DNA from: Paenibacillus_G sp049942825
GTDB lineage: Bacteria; Bacillota; Bacilli; Paenibacillales; NBRC-103111
NCBI RefSeq assembly: GCF_049942825.1
Contig: NZ_CP187970.1
Span: forward strand, 4,712,001 to 4,776,000
Reading direction: 5' to 3'
DNA: 64,000 bases
Both the position numbers and the translations under genes were made by a program. How positions within the stretch are numbered: position 1 is the stretch's first letter; each line of letters starts with the position of its first letter. Below the pieces are notes generated by a model. The model did not search any database. It was not told where the DNA came from and saw only the letters and a program-made list of their open reading frames with translations. Below, one piece after another: positions 16,972-25,371 of this stretch.

Positions 16972-18000
16972 TTAACGCTTCAATGCTTCTTCCACTTGAA
17001 CATCGGCGGTAGCAGCCGTGAACCAACTCGGATACAAGGAGGCCGGCCGTGTCAAGGTATTCAGCCGCTCGACATCCCCGGCGCTCAGCCGCAGCTCTGC
17101 CGCACGAAGGTTGTCCTCCAATTGGGTCAATTTGCTCGAGCCGACCAGCACACCGCTGACGTGGGGCTGGGCCAGAAGCCAGGCCAGCGAGACTTGGGCC
17201 GGGGTCGCTCCATAGCCTTCGGCCAGCTCGCGGACGGTGTCCAGCACCTGGAAGCCCCATTCCTTGTCATGCGGCAGAAAATCAAAGCCGCTCAGTCGGT
17301 TCTGCTCCTCCTTCAGGTTCTCCCTCGTATACTTGCCGCTGAGGAAGCCGCCGGCAAGCGGACTCCAGACGGTTAGCCCGATGCTGTTGGAGAGGGCAAA
17401 GGGAACCGTCTCATGCTCGATGTCCCGGCCGATCAGAGAGTAGTATACCTGACCGTTGATGAAGGAAGCCCACCCGCGCTCCCGCTGGATCGATACGGCC
17501 TGCGCCGCCAGCCAGGCCGGCCAGTTGGAGTAGCCGATATAGCGGACCTTACCCTGCCGCACAAGATCGTTCAGCGCTTCCAGCGTTTCCTCCAGGGGGG
17601 TGTGCGGGTCTGTCTTATGTACGATGTAGAGGTCGATATAATCTGTCCCAAGCCGGCGCAGACTGGCTTCACAGGCTTCGAACAGATGCTTGCGGGATAA
17701 GCCGGCCTGCACTAGTCCCTGTCCTACGCGGAAGCCGCCCTTCGTGGCGATGACCGTCTCCCGGCGTCTGCTGCCGAGCAGCCGTCCGAGCATCTCTTCA
17801 CTCTGCCCGTCGGCATAGCCGTCGGCCGTGTCGAAGAAATTGATCCCGGCGTCAAGCGCTCGGTCCACAAGCTCCTGTGCGCCGCTCTGGTCCACCTTAT
17901 AGACACTGGGCATATTCCCGGAGCCGAAGGTCATCGCCCCAAAGGCCAATCTCGAAACCAGCAGGCCGGAGCGGCCCAATACGGTATACTGCATTCCCAT
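16972..18000 (-). CDS. Aldo/keto reductase
   Basis: 342-residue cytoplasmic NADPH-dependent oxidoreductase of the AKR superfamily. The catalytic tetrad is visible: Asp and Tyr in FFDTADGYADGQSEEMLG, Lys in VIATKGGF, His in IDLYIVHKTDPHTP. Further signatures: IGYSNWPAW and GVLVGSSKLTQLEDNL. ATG 18000 lies about 8 bases from GAGGAGGAG; a TTG at 18006 is too close to it. Monocistronic, with its own terminator. Substrate not predictable. Confidence 0.92.
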   Translation of the reverse strand: MGMQYTVLGRSGLLVSRLAFGAMTFGSGNMPSVYKVDQSGAQELVDRALDAGINFFDTADGYADGQSEEMLGRLLGSRRRETVIATKGGFRVGQGLVQAGLSRKHLFEACEASLRRLGTDYIDLYIVHKTDPHTPLEETLEALNDLVRQGKVRYIGYSNWPAWLAAQAVSIQRERGWASFINGQVYYSLIGRDIEHETVPFALSNSIGLTVWSPLAGGFLSGKYTRENLKEEQNRLSGFDFLPHDKEWGFQVLDTVRELAEGYGATPAQVSLAWLLAQPHVSGVLVGSSKLTQLEDNLRAAELRLSAGDVERLNTLTRPASLYPSWFTAATADVQVEEALKR

Positions 18001-18006
18001 CCGCAA

Positions 18007-18451
18007 CTCCTCCTCCTCATCTATCCCTTATTTGGAACATACATCCAGTATACCATGGACAAGAGGATCCAGAATGAGGCTTTGGTCAGGGAGAGGGAAG
18101 GCAGAGAGCGATACCGAGACGGCCGGCAGCGGCCAGCCCATACGACCTCCCATGCTGGAGACACCGGCTCACCGGGAACAGCACGGCAATCAGAAGCAGC
18201 CGGCCTGCTGCCATTTCCCCCATCTAAGGAAAAACAGCGGGGAAACGGCCTGACCGCCGTCCAGCGGCAGCTCCGGCGGGGTGCCGGCGAAGCCGAAGCC
18301 CAAGGCGGGGCCGCCCCGACGATGCTGAGCGCGATCAGCGGCTCGACCGGCCCGCCGGGAAGCGTTATGCCGGCCGTCTATCCGGTTAGACGGCCGTTTG
18401 GTCCGGTCGTCCGGGGGCCGGCGAACCGTGACTCCGCTCCATACGGCAGCG
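18007..18451. other. Long GC-rich intergenic stretch
   Basis: About 445 bases with no credible gene on either strand. Open frames here are arginine/proline/alanine-rich low-complexity text without start signals. An inverted repeat GGCCGTCTA (18372-18380) / TAGACGGCC (18387-18395) without a T-run lies downstream of the adjacent glycosyltransferase and could be a weak transcription end. Confidence 0.4.
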
Positions 18452-19975
18452 TCAGGCGGCGGCACGCTCCCGCCTCGGCCTCCTATGGGACGCACGGCTC
18501 TTCGCTAGGGGCGCACCGCGTTTGCCTGCGCTCCGGCGCAGCGGAGTCTGCGGCGTCCTGTTCTTGGAGCGGCCGCGGCTAGGGGGCCGGCGCTGCTTTC
18601 CTTTGCGCGCTGCGGCGGTCTTTCTCTTCCTCCTGCCGCCGGCAGGTTTCCGCTCCGCAGCCGACTGCGCGTCCAATACCAATTTTCCGGAGGGGGAGCC
18701 TTGGAAATACCGGTGAAGCTGCCTCCCCGTCTCCCTGCGGTAGCGGATGACAGAGGGTAGATCGAAGGCGCTGCGGCGGTAAAACAGCGGGCAGTGCAGC
18801 TGTTCGCTGCGGATGACTGCCGCCGGGCTTCCCGGCTCCGAACCTCCGAGCCAGTGGCACGCTTTCGCATAAGCGAACCCCCAAGCGGCCGGCTCCTCTT
18901 CCAGGCGGCCGATCAGCATCTCCAGGGTATCAGGAGGCAGCACATCCTCCGCCCCGATCTCCAGCACGTAGTCGCCCAGCGCATGGGCAAAGCCCAGGTT
19001 CCATGCATAGCTGCTGCCCTTTCCCTCGTCAAGCCGAAGCGGAATGATACGCGGGTCCTGATAATGGTGCATCCGGCTCCAGGTTTCATCGCGGGAGCCG
19101 CCGTCGACAAGCACGAGATGAAAATCGGTGAACGTCTGTCCGAAGACGCTGTCAACCGCTGCCGGCACAAGAGACTCCTGGTTGTGCGCATACAGCACGA
19201 TCGTAACCTTCGGTTGATCACCGATCTTCCGGCGGTGGTACACACTCGCCTTCATGGCCGTCGTCTGCAGCTCTTCCACCGGGGTACGGGTGGACAGCGC
19301 ATGCTCTCCTCCGACCCGGTATTCCATCAGCGGCTCGGGGATGAACTGGCTGTCCCCCTGCTGAAGCAGCCGAATCCAGAACTCATAATCCTCCACCCGC
19401 GGAAAGTCGGGCATATAACGGCCCGCCGCTTCGTAGGCACTGCGCTTGAACAGAAAAGACGGTCCGATATAACAGGATTGGTAGATATGTTCTTTGGGCC
19501 GGTCCATGTGCTTCCTCATGGCTTCGAGGGAGTCCGGTGCATCCGAAGTCCGCCGGCCCTCCGAATCAATATAATGGAACATCGAGTAAGCAAGCACCGT
19601 CTCCTCCGGCGCCTGCCGCAGCGATTCGTACAAGGTGCCGAGGAACGAGGCTTCGTGCCGGTTGTCGCTGGAGACCCAGGTAAGATACTCGCAATCCGGC
19701 AATTCTGCGAACCCTTCGTTCAGGGTATGCACGAGCCCGAGATTCTCAAAGCGGCAGAGGATCTGACAGGGCACCGTCATGCGCCTGGAGGCATCATAGA
19801 CGGCATCCGTCGTGCTGTCGTTGGCTCCGTCGATCACAATCACCAGCTTGAAATCCCGGAACTCCTGAGCCTCCAGCGATTCGATGCATTCCTCGATGTA
19901 ATCTTTGGACTGATCATATACGGCCAATACGACGCCGACCGGCGTGGGCACATCCCGTGTCTCGTCTTTATTCAT
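18452..19975 (-). CDS. Tandem GT2 glycosyltransferase with polybasic C-terminal tail
   Basis: 507 residues with two GT-A (family 2) domains: first ~12-235 (GVVLAVYDQSKDYIEECIESL, VIDGANDST, SSDNRHEASF), second ~255-430 (TIVLYAHNQESLVPAAVDSVF, LVDGGSRDETW, IGAEDVLPPD). The last ~70 residues are an extreme Arg/Lys/Ala/Pro tail (GGRRKRKTAAARKGKQRR and more) with no recognisable fold. Last gene of the glycan operon; its ATG overlaps the upstream gene by 8 bases. Probably adds two sugars, or one domain acts as scaffold. The tail could bind polyanions such as teichoic acid, or the frame could have drifted by a late frameshift. Confidence 0.85.
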   Translation of the reverse strand: MNKDETRDVPTPVGVVLAVYDQSKDYIEECIESLEAQEFRDFKLVIVIDGANDSTTDAVYDASRRMTVPCQILCRFENLGLVHTLNEGFAELPDCEYLTWVSSDNRHEASFLGTLYESLRQAPEETVLAYSMFHYIDSEGRRTSDAPDSLEAMRKHMDRPKEHIYQSCYIGPSFLFKRSAYEAAGRYMPDFPRVEDYEFWIRLLQQGDSQFIPEPLMEYRVGGEHALSTRTPVEELQTTAMKASVYHRRKIGDQPKVTIVLYAHNQESLVPAAVDSVFGQTFTDFHLVLVDGGSRDETWSRMHHYQDPRIIPLRLDEGKGSSYAWNLGFAHALGDYVLEIGAEDVLPPDTLEMLIGRLEEEPAAWGFAYAKACHWLGGSEPGSPAAVIRSEQLHCPLFYRRSAFDLPSVIRYRRETGRQLHRYFQGSPSGKLVLDAQSAAERKPAGGRRKRKTAAARKGKQRRPPSRGRSKNRTPQTPLRRSAGKRGAPLAKSRASHRRPRRERAAA

Positions 19976-21050
19976 AGCAGCCTAACTCCTCCAGCATCCG
20001 TACGAATTGACGCCGATATTCGGCAAGCGAGAACTTGGATAATACATGCGCGTGCGCCTGGTTAGCGATGACACCCCGCAAGTAGCTGTTGTTCAAATAC
20101 TCCACCGCTTCCTCAACCGCATTATCCATGTTGCCGTGCTCGTAGAATTTACCTGTGATATTGTGAGAGATGAAGCTGCGGACGCCGTCCGAATCGGTCG
20201 CGAGCACCGGGCACTTGCAGCACATCGCCTCCAGCACGCTGTACCCGAACCCTTCGAGCCGGGAGGTCGAGCAGAGGAAGCCGCCCGAATCGCCGATCAT
20301 GGAGTAAAAATACGGCATCCGGTCATGGGGAACATTCGACCGGAGCACGAGGTTCCTCTCGAGCCCATAAGCTCGAACCAGCTCCTTGAATTTGCGCCTC
20401 TCCTCCGGAAGGGAGAGCGTATGATCCTCGAACATCCAGAGCTTCAGCTCGGGCACCACGGATGTAAGACGGTACCCGAGAAGCAGGAAGTCCGCGTAAT
20501 TTTTGTTGGGCTCCAGCCTTCCTACCCAGCCGATCACCGGCTGCGGCTGCTTCGGCTGCGGCTTGTAAGTGAAACCGGCCGTGTCGATGCAATTGTGAAA
20601 ATAAAAACGGGGAAACCCCGGGTAATATTCCGCAGCAAGCTCCATGAGATAGGGGGTTTTGGGGTACAGGATGCCGTCACAATAGGCAGGCACAGCCTCC
20701 TGAGCCGTCAAGAGGTATTTCCGGGTTTCCTCTATCGAGCCGAAGCCCTGGATATCCCAGATGAGCTTCCCCCGGAACCCGAGTCTGCGAAAGCGCTCCA
20801 GGTACTGAAACGCGCTGATGAGCAGGACGGCCGCATAGTTTCCGGTGATCAGAATACTGCGGATCTCTTCATCATCATTGGTGATAAAAGTAGGGATTCC
20901 CTTCACATTCTGCATGCCGGCCCCCCGCTGGAAGTAAAGGAAATGGCAGTCGATGCCCGCCTCCTTTAAGGCATACGCGCGCTGGCGGTTCAAGGTCTCC
21001 ACCCCCCCGCTCGGCACGAAGAATACAATGAGCACGTTCACTCTTCTCAC
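19968..21050 (-). CDS. Glycosyltransferase, GT4 family
   Basis: 360-residue GT-B fold retaining glycosyltransferase. N-terminal Rossmann half starts VNVLIVFFVPSGGVETLNRQ; the C-terminal half has VIGWVGRLEPNKNYADFL and the EX7E nucleotide-sugar motif in SRLEGFGYSVLEAM. Cytoplasmic, no signal peptide. GTG start at 21050 overlaps the TGA of the upstream GT4 gene (GTGA), indicating coupling. Donor and acceptor unknown; context suggests an amino-deoxysugar polymer or oligosaccharide. Confidence 0.9.
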   Translation of the reverse strand: MRRVNVLIVFFVPSGGVETLNRQRAYALKEAGIDCHFLYFQRGAGMQNVKGIPTFITNDDEEIRSILITGNYAAVLLISAFQYLERFRRLGFRGKLIWDIQGFGSIEETRKYLLTAQEAVPAYCDGILYPKTPYLMELAAEYYPGFPRFYFHNCIDTAGFTYKPQPKQPQPVIGWVGRLEPNKNYADFLLLGYRLTSVVPELKLWMFEDHTLSLPEERRKFKELVRAYGLERNLVLRSNVPHDRMPYFYSMIGDSGGFLCSTSRLEGFGYSVLEAMCCKCPVLATDSDGVRSFISHNITGKFYEHGNMDNAVEEAVEYLNNSYLRGVIANQAHAHVLSKFSLAEYRRQFVRMLEELGCYE

Positions 21051-22078
21051 CCCTTTACGATGTTCTCCACCGCCGCCTCGAACGCGGCCACGCTCCGCTC
21101 CCAGGTCCAGCGGCCGGCTTCCCTCTCTCCCGCTTCCGTCAGCCTAAGCCTGAGTTCAGGGTCCCGGAGCAGCCTCAGGACATTCTCGGCCAGACGGTTC
21201 TCATGACGGTACGAGACAAGACAATTCTCTTCATGCCTGCAGTAGTCCATGTTCCCGCCCGCATACGTCGTCACCAGCGCCGCACCGCACTTCATCGCTT
21301 CAAGCCCGGGCAAGGAGCCGGAATCGTATACGGAGGAGGACACATAGATATCCGCAAAGTTATAGCTGTAACACAGCTCCCTGTCGTTCGAGGGGAGAAA
21401 AAAACGAAACCGCCCCGAACGCTTCCACTCCTGTAGCTGGGGCGAGCTCTCCAGCTCTGCAGGGGGACAAATCAGGTTCAGCTCGACATTCGGACAGTGG
21501 CTGCGAACCCTCTCCAGCTGTTCGATGAGATAAGCCTGATCGCGGTGCCAGGACCAATTCTCCTCCGCGCTCCGCACGATCGTGCTGATCTGCAGCGGAT
21601 GGTGCGGCGGGCGCATCCGAAGGTTCACAAGCTCCCGGCTGACGCCGATCGGCACGATATGCCCCCGGATGCCGTGGTTCAGCTCAATGAGCTGCTGCTG
21701 CCAGCTCGAGACGACCAGCAGATGGGGCGTCACCTGGTAGGACGGGAATGTGATATGGTTGCCGGGCAGGAAGGCGGGTTCATAGCATAGGCTGAAGCGC
21801 ACATGAATCCCTTTCCCTTTCTCGCTGGCCACCTGAGCGTCAGGAACCGTCAAATAATAATTGGAGACGATGACATCGCTCTTAGGATAGTCACTTTCAC
21901 GGATATAGTAAGGGTCGGTCAACTTCAGGGTGGAGAATACCTCATATTCCACCTTCCCCGTTCTTGGCATGAGTATGGTCACATCATGTCCCCTGGCAGT
22001 CAAGCCGTTGGTCAGCTCCACCAGCTGTCTCTGTGCCCCGCCAAGGCAAAGCGTAAGGATCGGAAAAGTGAATTTCAC
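21047..22078 (-). CDS. Glycosyltransferase, GT4 family
   Basis: 343-residue GT-B glycosyltransferase: TLCLGGAQRQLVELTNGL at the N-terminus, and near the C-terminus SSSVYDSGSLPGLEAMKCG, the family 4 donor-binding signature. The GTG at 22078 follows GGAAGGGGG at about 8 bases; the frame remains open to 22132 but without a start signal. Overlaps the downstream GT4 gene by four bases. Third transferase of the operon when read from the UDP-sugar genes. Confidence 0.88.
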   Translation of the reverse strand: MKFTFPILTLCLGGAQRQLVELTNGLTARGHDVTILMPRTGKVEYEVFSTLKLTDPYYIRESDYPKSDVIVSNYYLTVPDAQVASEKGKGIHVRFSLCYEPAFLPGNHITFPSYQVTPHLLVVSSWQQQLIELNHGIRGHIVPIGVSRELVNLRMRPPHHPLQISTIVRSAEENWSWHRDQAYLIEQLERVRSHCPNVELNLICPPAELESSPQLQEWKRSGRFRFFLPSNDRELCYSYNFADIYVSSSVYDSGSLPGLEAMKCGAALVTTYAGGNMDYCRHEENCLVSYRHENRLAENVLRLLRDPELRLRLTEAGEREAGRWTWERSVAAFEAAVENIVKG

Positions 22079-22160
22079 CGGAATACCCCCTTCCTTACCA
22101 GCCTGAAGCACACATGTACATTTCCCCGGCACTTCAAGCGGTCCTTCTTCCGGCCGTCCG

Positions 22161-23516
22161 TCACAGACTCAGTCTGCTCAGCTCCCAGAGGCCAAGGGAC
22201 TTATCCGTGTACTGGTAGTCGGCTTCGGTGCATCTCTCGTTGATCAGAATCTCGGGCGAGGGCAGGTGAAACGGCGCCCCCTCCAGGTTCAGCGCACGCC
22301 AATGGTACCCCGATTCAAAATCGGTGTTGACCCGCGGCCCGGTGAAAGTCGTGGTGAGCAGATACTTGGCTCCGCTGCGCTTGAAATTCCGGATGGCTCT
22401 CCGGATATCTTCAAAGGACAGGTGCACGAGACAGTCCCGGCAGAGAATCAGGTCTGCGCGCGGCAGAGGGTCTTTGGTCATATCCAGATGCATAAACGTC
22501 CGCTGCGGGTGGGTATGCAGCTGGTTGTTCCGCTGGATGAGCTCCGGAACAATATCGATTCCGTAATAATGGTCCAGCCGGGACAGATTGGTGTGCCGCA
22601 TCCAATGGAAATCACCGCAGGGGGCATCGAGAATGGTTTTTACGTCGTACATCTGAAACAGCGGAGGAAGGAGCCTTCGGATCGTCTCCGTCTGGACCAG
22701 ATTGGATCCGGTGCCGGATAAGGACTCCTCATCCCCCCACAGATTCTCCTGATAAGCCTTCGAGAATGACTCTTCCATACTGCACCTCACTTCCTTCACT
22801 TCGGCCCTTCGGCCATCACGGATCAGGCGTTCGATCGCAGCCCGGTGCCGGTCGATGAGCGCTTCGCCCTCCCGCATCTGCTCACCGCCATGCTGCAGTG
22901 TGCCCATGCCTTCATGCACCCGGTACAAGGTCAGCGGTTCGTTCAAAAAATGAAAATCATAATGCGGCACGGTGCGCAGCCACAGATCAAAATCCTGCGC
23001 ATAGCGGTACCGCTCATCGAAGCGCCCGACTTCGGCGAACACCTTCATCTCCATCATGACCGTACAGCCGTTGATCGTGCACCCCTGCAGAAAGTGCCGG
23101 TAGAATGCCGCGCTGGTATCAAAATGGACTCCAGCCCGCTCGGCGATCATCTGTCCGGCCGGGTCGATGGTGTGATAGTTCGTATAGCACACCGATGCCC
23201 GCTGCCGGCGCATGAAGGCGAGCTGCTTTTCGATTTTGTCCGGCAGGAACAAATCGTCGGAGCTCAGCCAGGCAAAGTAATCCCCCCTGGCCATGCGGAT
23301 CCCCGCATTCAATGCGCTTGCCGTTCCCCCGTTGCTTTTCTTCATATATTTAATGCGGCCGAAATACGGCTTGATCTTCTCTTCATGCTTCGTAGATCCG
23401 TCATTGATTACGATGACTTCGATACTGCGGTAGGTTTGGTTCAAGGCGCTTTCTATAGCTTGATCGACATAGGGACAGTTGTACGTCGGGATCACAATGG
23501 ATACCATAGGCTGCAT
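22161..23516 (-). CDS. GT2 glycosyltransferase fused to SAM-dependent methyltransferase
   Basis: 451 residues in two parts. Residues 1-~240 are a family 2 glycosyltransferase (VSIVIPTYNCPYVDQAIESAL, VINDGSTK, LSSDDLFLPDKIE, AQDFDLWLR). Residues ~260-451 are a class I methyltransferase with motif I TILDAPCGDFHWM, then YYGIDIVPELI and ADLILCRDCLVHLSF. A single chain could add a sugar and cap or modify it by methylation. ATG 23516 is preceded by AGGTGA. Lies 11 bases after the RmlD-like gene in the same operon. Confidence 0.87.
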   Translation of the reverse strand: MQPMVSIVIPTYNCPYVDQAIESALNQTYRSIEVIVINDGSTKHEEKIKPYFGRIKYMKKSNGGTASALNAGIRMARGDYFAWLSSDDLFLPDKIEKQLAFMRRQRASVCYTNYHTIDPAGQMIAERAGVHFDTSAAFYRHFLQGCTINGCTVMMEMKVFAEVGRFDERYRYAQDFDLWLRTVPHYDFHFLNEPLTLYRVHEGMGTLQHGGEQMREGEALIDRHRAAIERLIRDGRRAEVKEVRCSMEESFSKAYQENLWGDEESLSGTGSNLVQTETIRRLLPPLFQMYDVKTILDAPCGDFHWMRHTNLSRLDHYYGIDIVPELIQRNNQLHTHPQRTFMHLDMTKDPLPRADLILCRDCLVHLSFEDIRRAIRNFKRSGAKYLLTTTFTGPRVNTDFESGYHWRALNLEGAPFHLPSPEILINERCTEADYQYTDKSLGLWELSRLSL

Positions 23517-23527
23517 GGTTAGTTCAC

Positions 23528-24385
23528 CTACTTTTGATAGCGTCGGTAGATCGGCCGGTCTTTCATCCAGTCCCTCAGCTCGCTCAGCATGACGGCATAA
23601 TCGGATGGAAGATAAGCGGCATCCGTCCGTGTGTTCACCAGGCTTTTATCGGACCGGTAGGCGTCGTATGGCTCGACCTTCACTCCGTCTCTGCGGAATG
23701 TCCTCTGCATCAGGAGCAGCAGATCGTGCTTCGAAATCTTCTGCGGAACGGCCAGATGCATCAGTCCCGCCACCGGCCGCTCAGCCGCCCAGCGGACAGC
23801 TCGGGCGAGCTCCAGTGTCGTCACCCCATTCCAATACACGTGCCGGTAGCCGGGAATGTCCCCGCTCTGGTTCATAAACCAATGAAACAATCCGATCCCC
23901 TCGGGCTTAAGCTCCGGACCGATAATCGACGTGCGGATGGTCAGGTGCCGGGGATGGCCGGCGATTTCCCCAAGGCTCTTCGTCTTGGCGTATACCGTTA
24001 CCCCGTCTGCAGGATCCGATTCACGGTAGCCGCCCCGGCTGCCCGAGAAGACGCAGTCCGTGCTGATATGAATCAGCCGAAAGTTCAGACGGTCTCCGTA
24101 CTCCGCTAATCGATGAGGGAGCAGGCCGTTCACCCGGATGGACTCCTCCAGCCTTCTCTCCGCGTCACGGTTGAGCAGACCGGCCGCATTCACGACGAGC
24201 TCCGGGCGCAAGGACTGCAGTACCTCCCAAGTTCTCTGTTCGTCCGTAACATCAAGTAGAATCTCGCCGGGGCCCTGTTCGGGCTCTCGCTGCGTGCTCC
24301 ACACCTCATCGGTACCGAGGGACTGCAGATATGCCTTGATCATATGTCCCGCCATCCCGCGTCCGCCGAGAATCAGCACCTTCAC
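23528..24385 (-). CDS. RmlD-like NDP-sugar 4-ketoreductase
   Basis: 285-residue SDR-family protein of the dTDP-4-dehydrorhamnose reductase type: NAD(P)-binding GGRGMAGHMIKAYL at the N-terminus, NAAGLLNRDAE, HISTDCVFSGSRGGY and the active-site Tyr/Lys in VYAKTKSLGE. It lacks the C-terminal cupin domain of CapF/WbjC. Between a CapE/WbjB-like dehydratase and a WecB-like 2-epimerase, the position matches WbvR of the UDP-L-RhaNAc/L-QuiNAc pathway rather than L-FucNAc synthesis (inference). Start overlaps the upstream stop (ATGA). Confidence 0.85.
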   Translation of the reverse strand: MKVLILGGRGMAGHMIKAYLQSLGTDEVWSTQREPEQGPGEILLDVTDEQRTWEVLQSLRPELVVNAAGLLNRDAERRLEESIRVNGLLPHRLAEYGDRLNFRLIHISTDCVFSGSRGGYRESDPADGVTVYAKTKSLGEIAGHPRHLTIRTSIIGPELKPEGIGLFHWFMNQSGDIPGYRHVYWNGVTTLELARAVRWAAERPVAGLMHLAVPQKISKHDLLLLMQRTFRRDGVKVEPYDAYRSDKSLVNTRTDAAYLPSDYAVMLSELRDWMKDRPIYRRYQK

Positions 24386-25371
24386 GGGAGGAACCCTCCG
24401 CGGACGAGCAGTGATTCGATTCCGGCCGGCGTCAGCAGACGGTCATTCGATTCGTACTTCTCGAAGGCAGCCCGGGGATAGTCCTCGTAGCGGCGGATAA
24501 GCGCCGTACTCGGTACCGAAGGCAGGACAACATAATACTCATCACTGAAGTCGTAGGTCGTCGGGGACTCGTAGCGGGTGACCAGCACCTCGTGCAGCTT
24601 CTCCCCTGGACGGATCCCGATCTCCTCGATCCCGACCGGCGCGTCAGCCAGTTTGTCGATCAGCACCTGCGCCAGATCCTCGATGCGGCAGGCGGGCATT
24701 TTCAAGACAAAAATCTCGCCTCCGGCGGCTAGCTGCGACGCCTTCACGAGCAGTCCCACGGTATCGGTGACAGTCGAGAAGAAGCGTGTCATCTCTCTCG
24801 ACGTCAGGGTAACGTTCCTCCCCTCAGCGATCTGCTTCATGAAGAATGGCACCACGCTGCCGTTGGTCCCGAGCACATTGCCTCCGCGGATACAGACGAA
24901 ACGGGTGTCCGTACCGAGTCCATTCGCATGAATAATCAGCCGCTCCCCGACCAGCTTGCTGATGCCGTAGAAATTGATCGGCTCCGCCGCTTTATCGGTC
25001 GACACGTCGATCACTTTTTTTACTTTGGCTGCGATCGCCGCCCGGATGATGTTCTCCGTACCGATCACATTGGTCTTCATGGCTTCGTCCGGCTGGGACT
25101 CGCAGATCGGCACATGCTTCAGCGCCGCAAGGTGGAACACGTAATCCACACCCCTGCAGGCTTCCTCGACAGCCTGATAATCACGGATATCCCCGATCCG
25201 GTATTGGAGCTCGGGCCGTCCGTGAAAACGCCTCTGCATGTTCACCTGATTAAATTCATTGCGCGAGAAGATGCGGATATGCTTCGGACGAAGCTGCAGG
25301 AGCTGGGCGGTCAGTTCCGTTCCCCATGACCCCGTACCGCCCGTAATCAGAATCGTCTGGTCTTCAAACAT
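24382..25371 (-). CDS. UDP-GlcNAc 4,6-dehydratase (CapE/WbjB/FlaA1 family)
   Basis: 329-residue extended SDR. Rossmann motif TILITGGTGSWGTELTAQLL, FHLAALKHVPICES, DVSTDKAAEPINFYGISKLVGE (the YxxxK pair, with Met/Lys changes typical of the FlaA1 group) and late GIRPGEKLHEVL. Family members convert UDP-GlcNAc to UDP-2-acetamido-2,6-dideoxy-4-hexulose; WbjB/CapE types also invert C5 to give the L-sugar. Soluble, without the membrane domain of large PglF-type members. Overlaps both neighbours (8 and 4 bases), so strictly operonic. Confidence 0.9.
   Translation of the reverse strand: MFEDQTILITGGTGSWGTELTAQLLQLRPKHIRIFSRNEFNQVNMQRRFHGRPELQYRIGDIRDYQAVEEACRGVDYVFHLAALKHVPICESQPDEAMKTNVIGTENIIRAAIAAKVKKVIDVSTDKAAEPINFYGISKLVGERLIIHANGLGTDTRFVCIRGGNVLGTNGSVVPFFMKQIAEGRNVTLTSREMTRFFSTVTDTVGLLVKASQLAAGGEIFVLKMPACRIEDLAQVLIDKLADAPVGIEEIGIRPGEKLHEVLVTRYESPTTYDFSDEYYVVLPSVPSTALIRRYEDYPRAAFEKYESNDRLLTPAGIESLLVRGGFLP

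Noticed and set aside
18055..18582. Arg/Gly/Ala-rich plus-strand frame, at first sight collagen-like
   Set aside because: No Gly-X-Y periodicity, no ribosome binding site, and overlaps the end of the tandem GT2 gene; read as non-coding GC-rich DNA.
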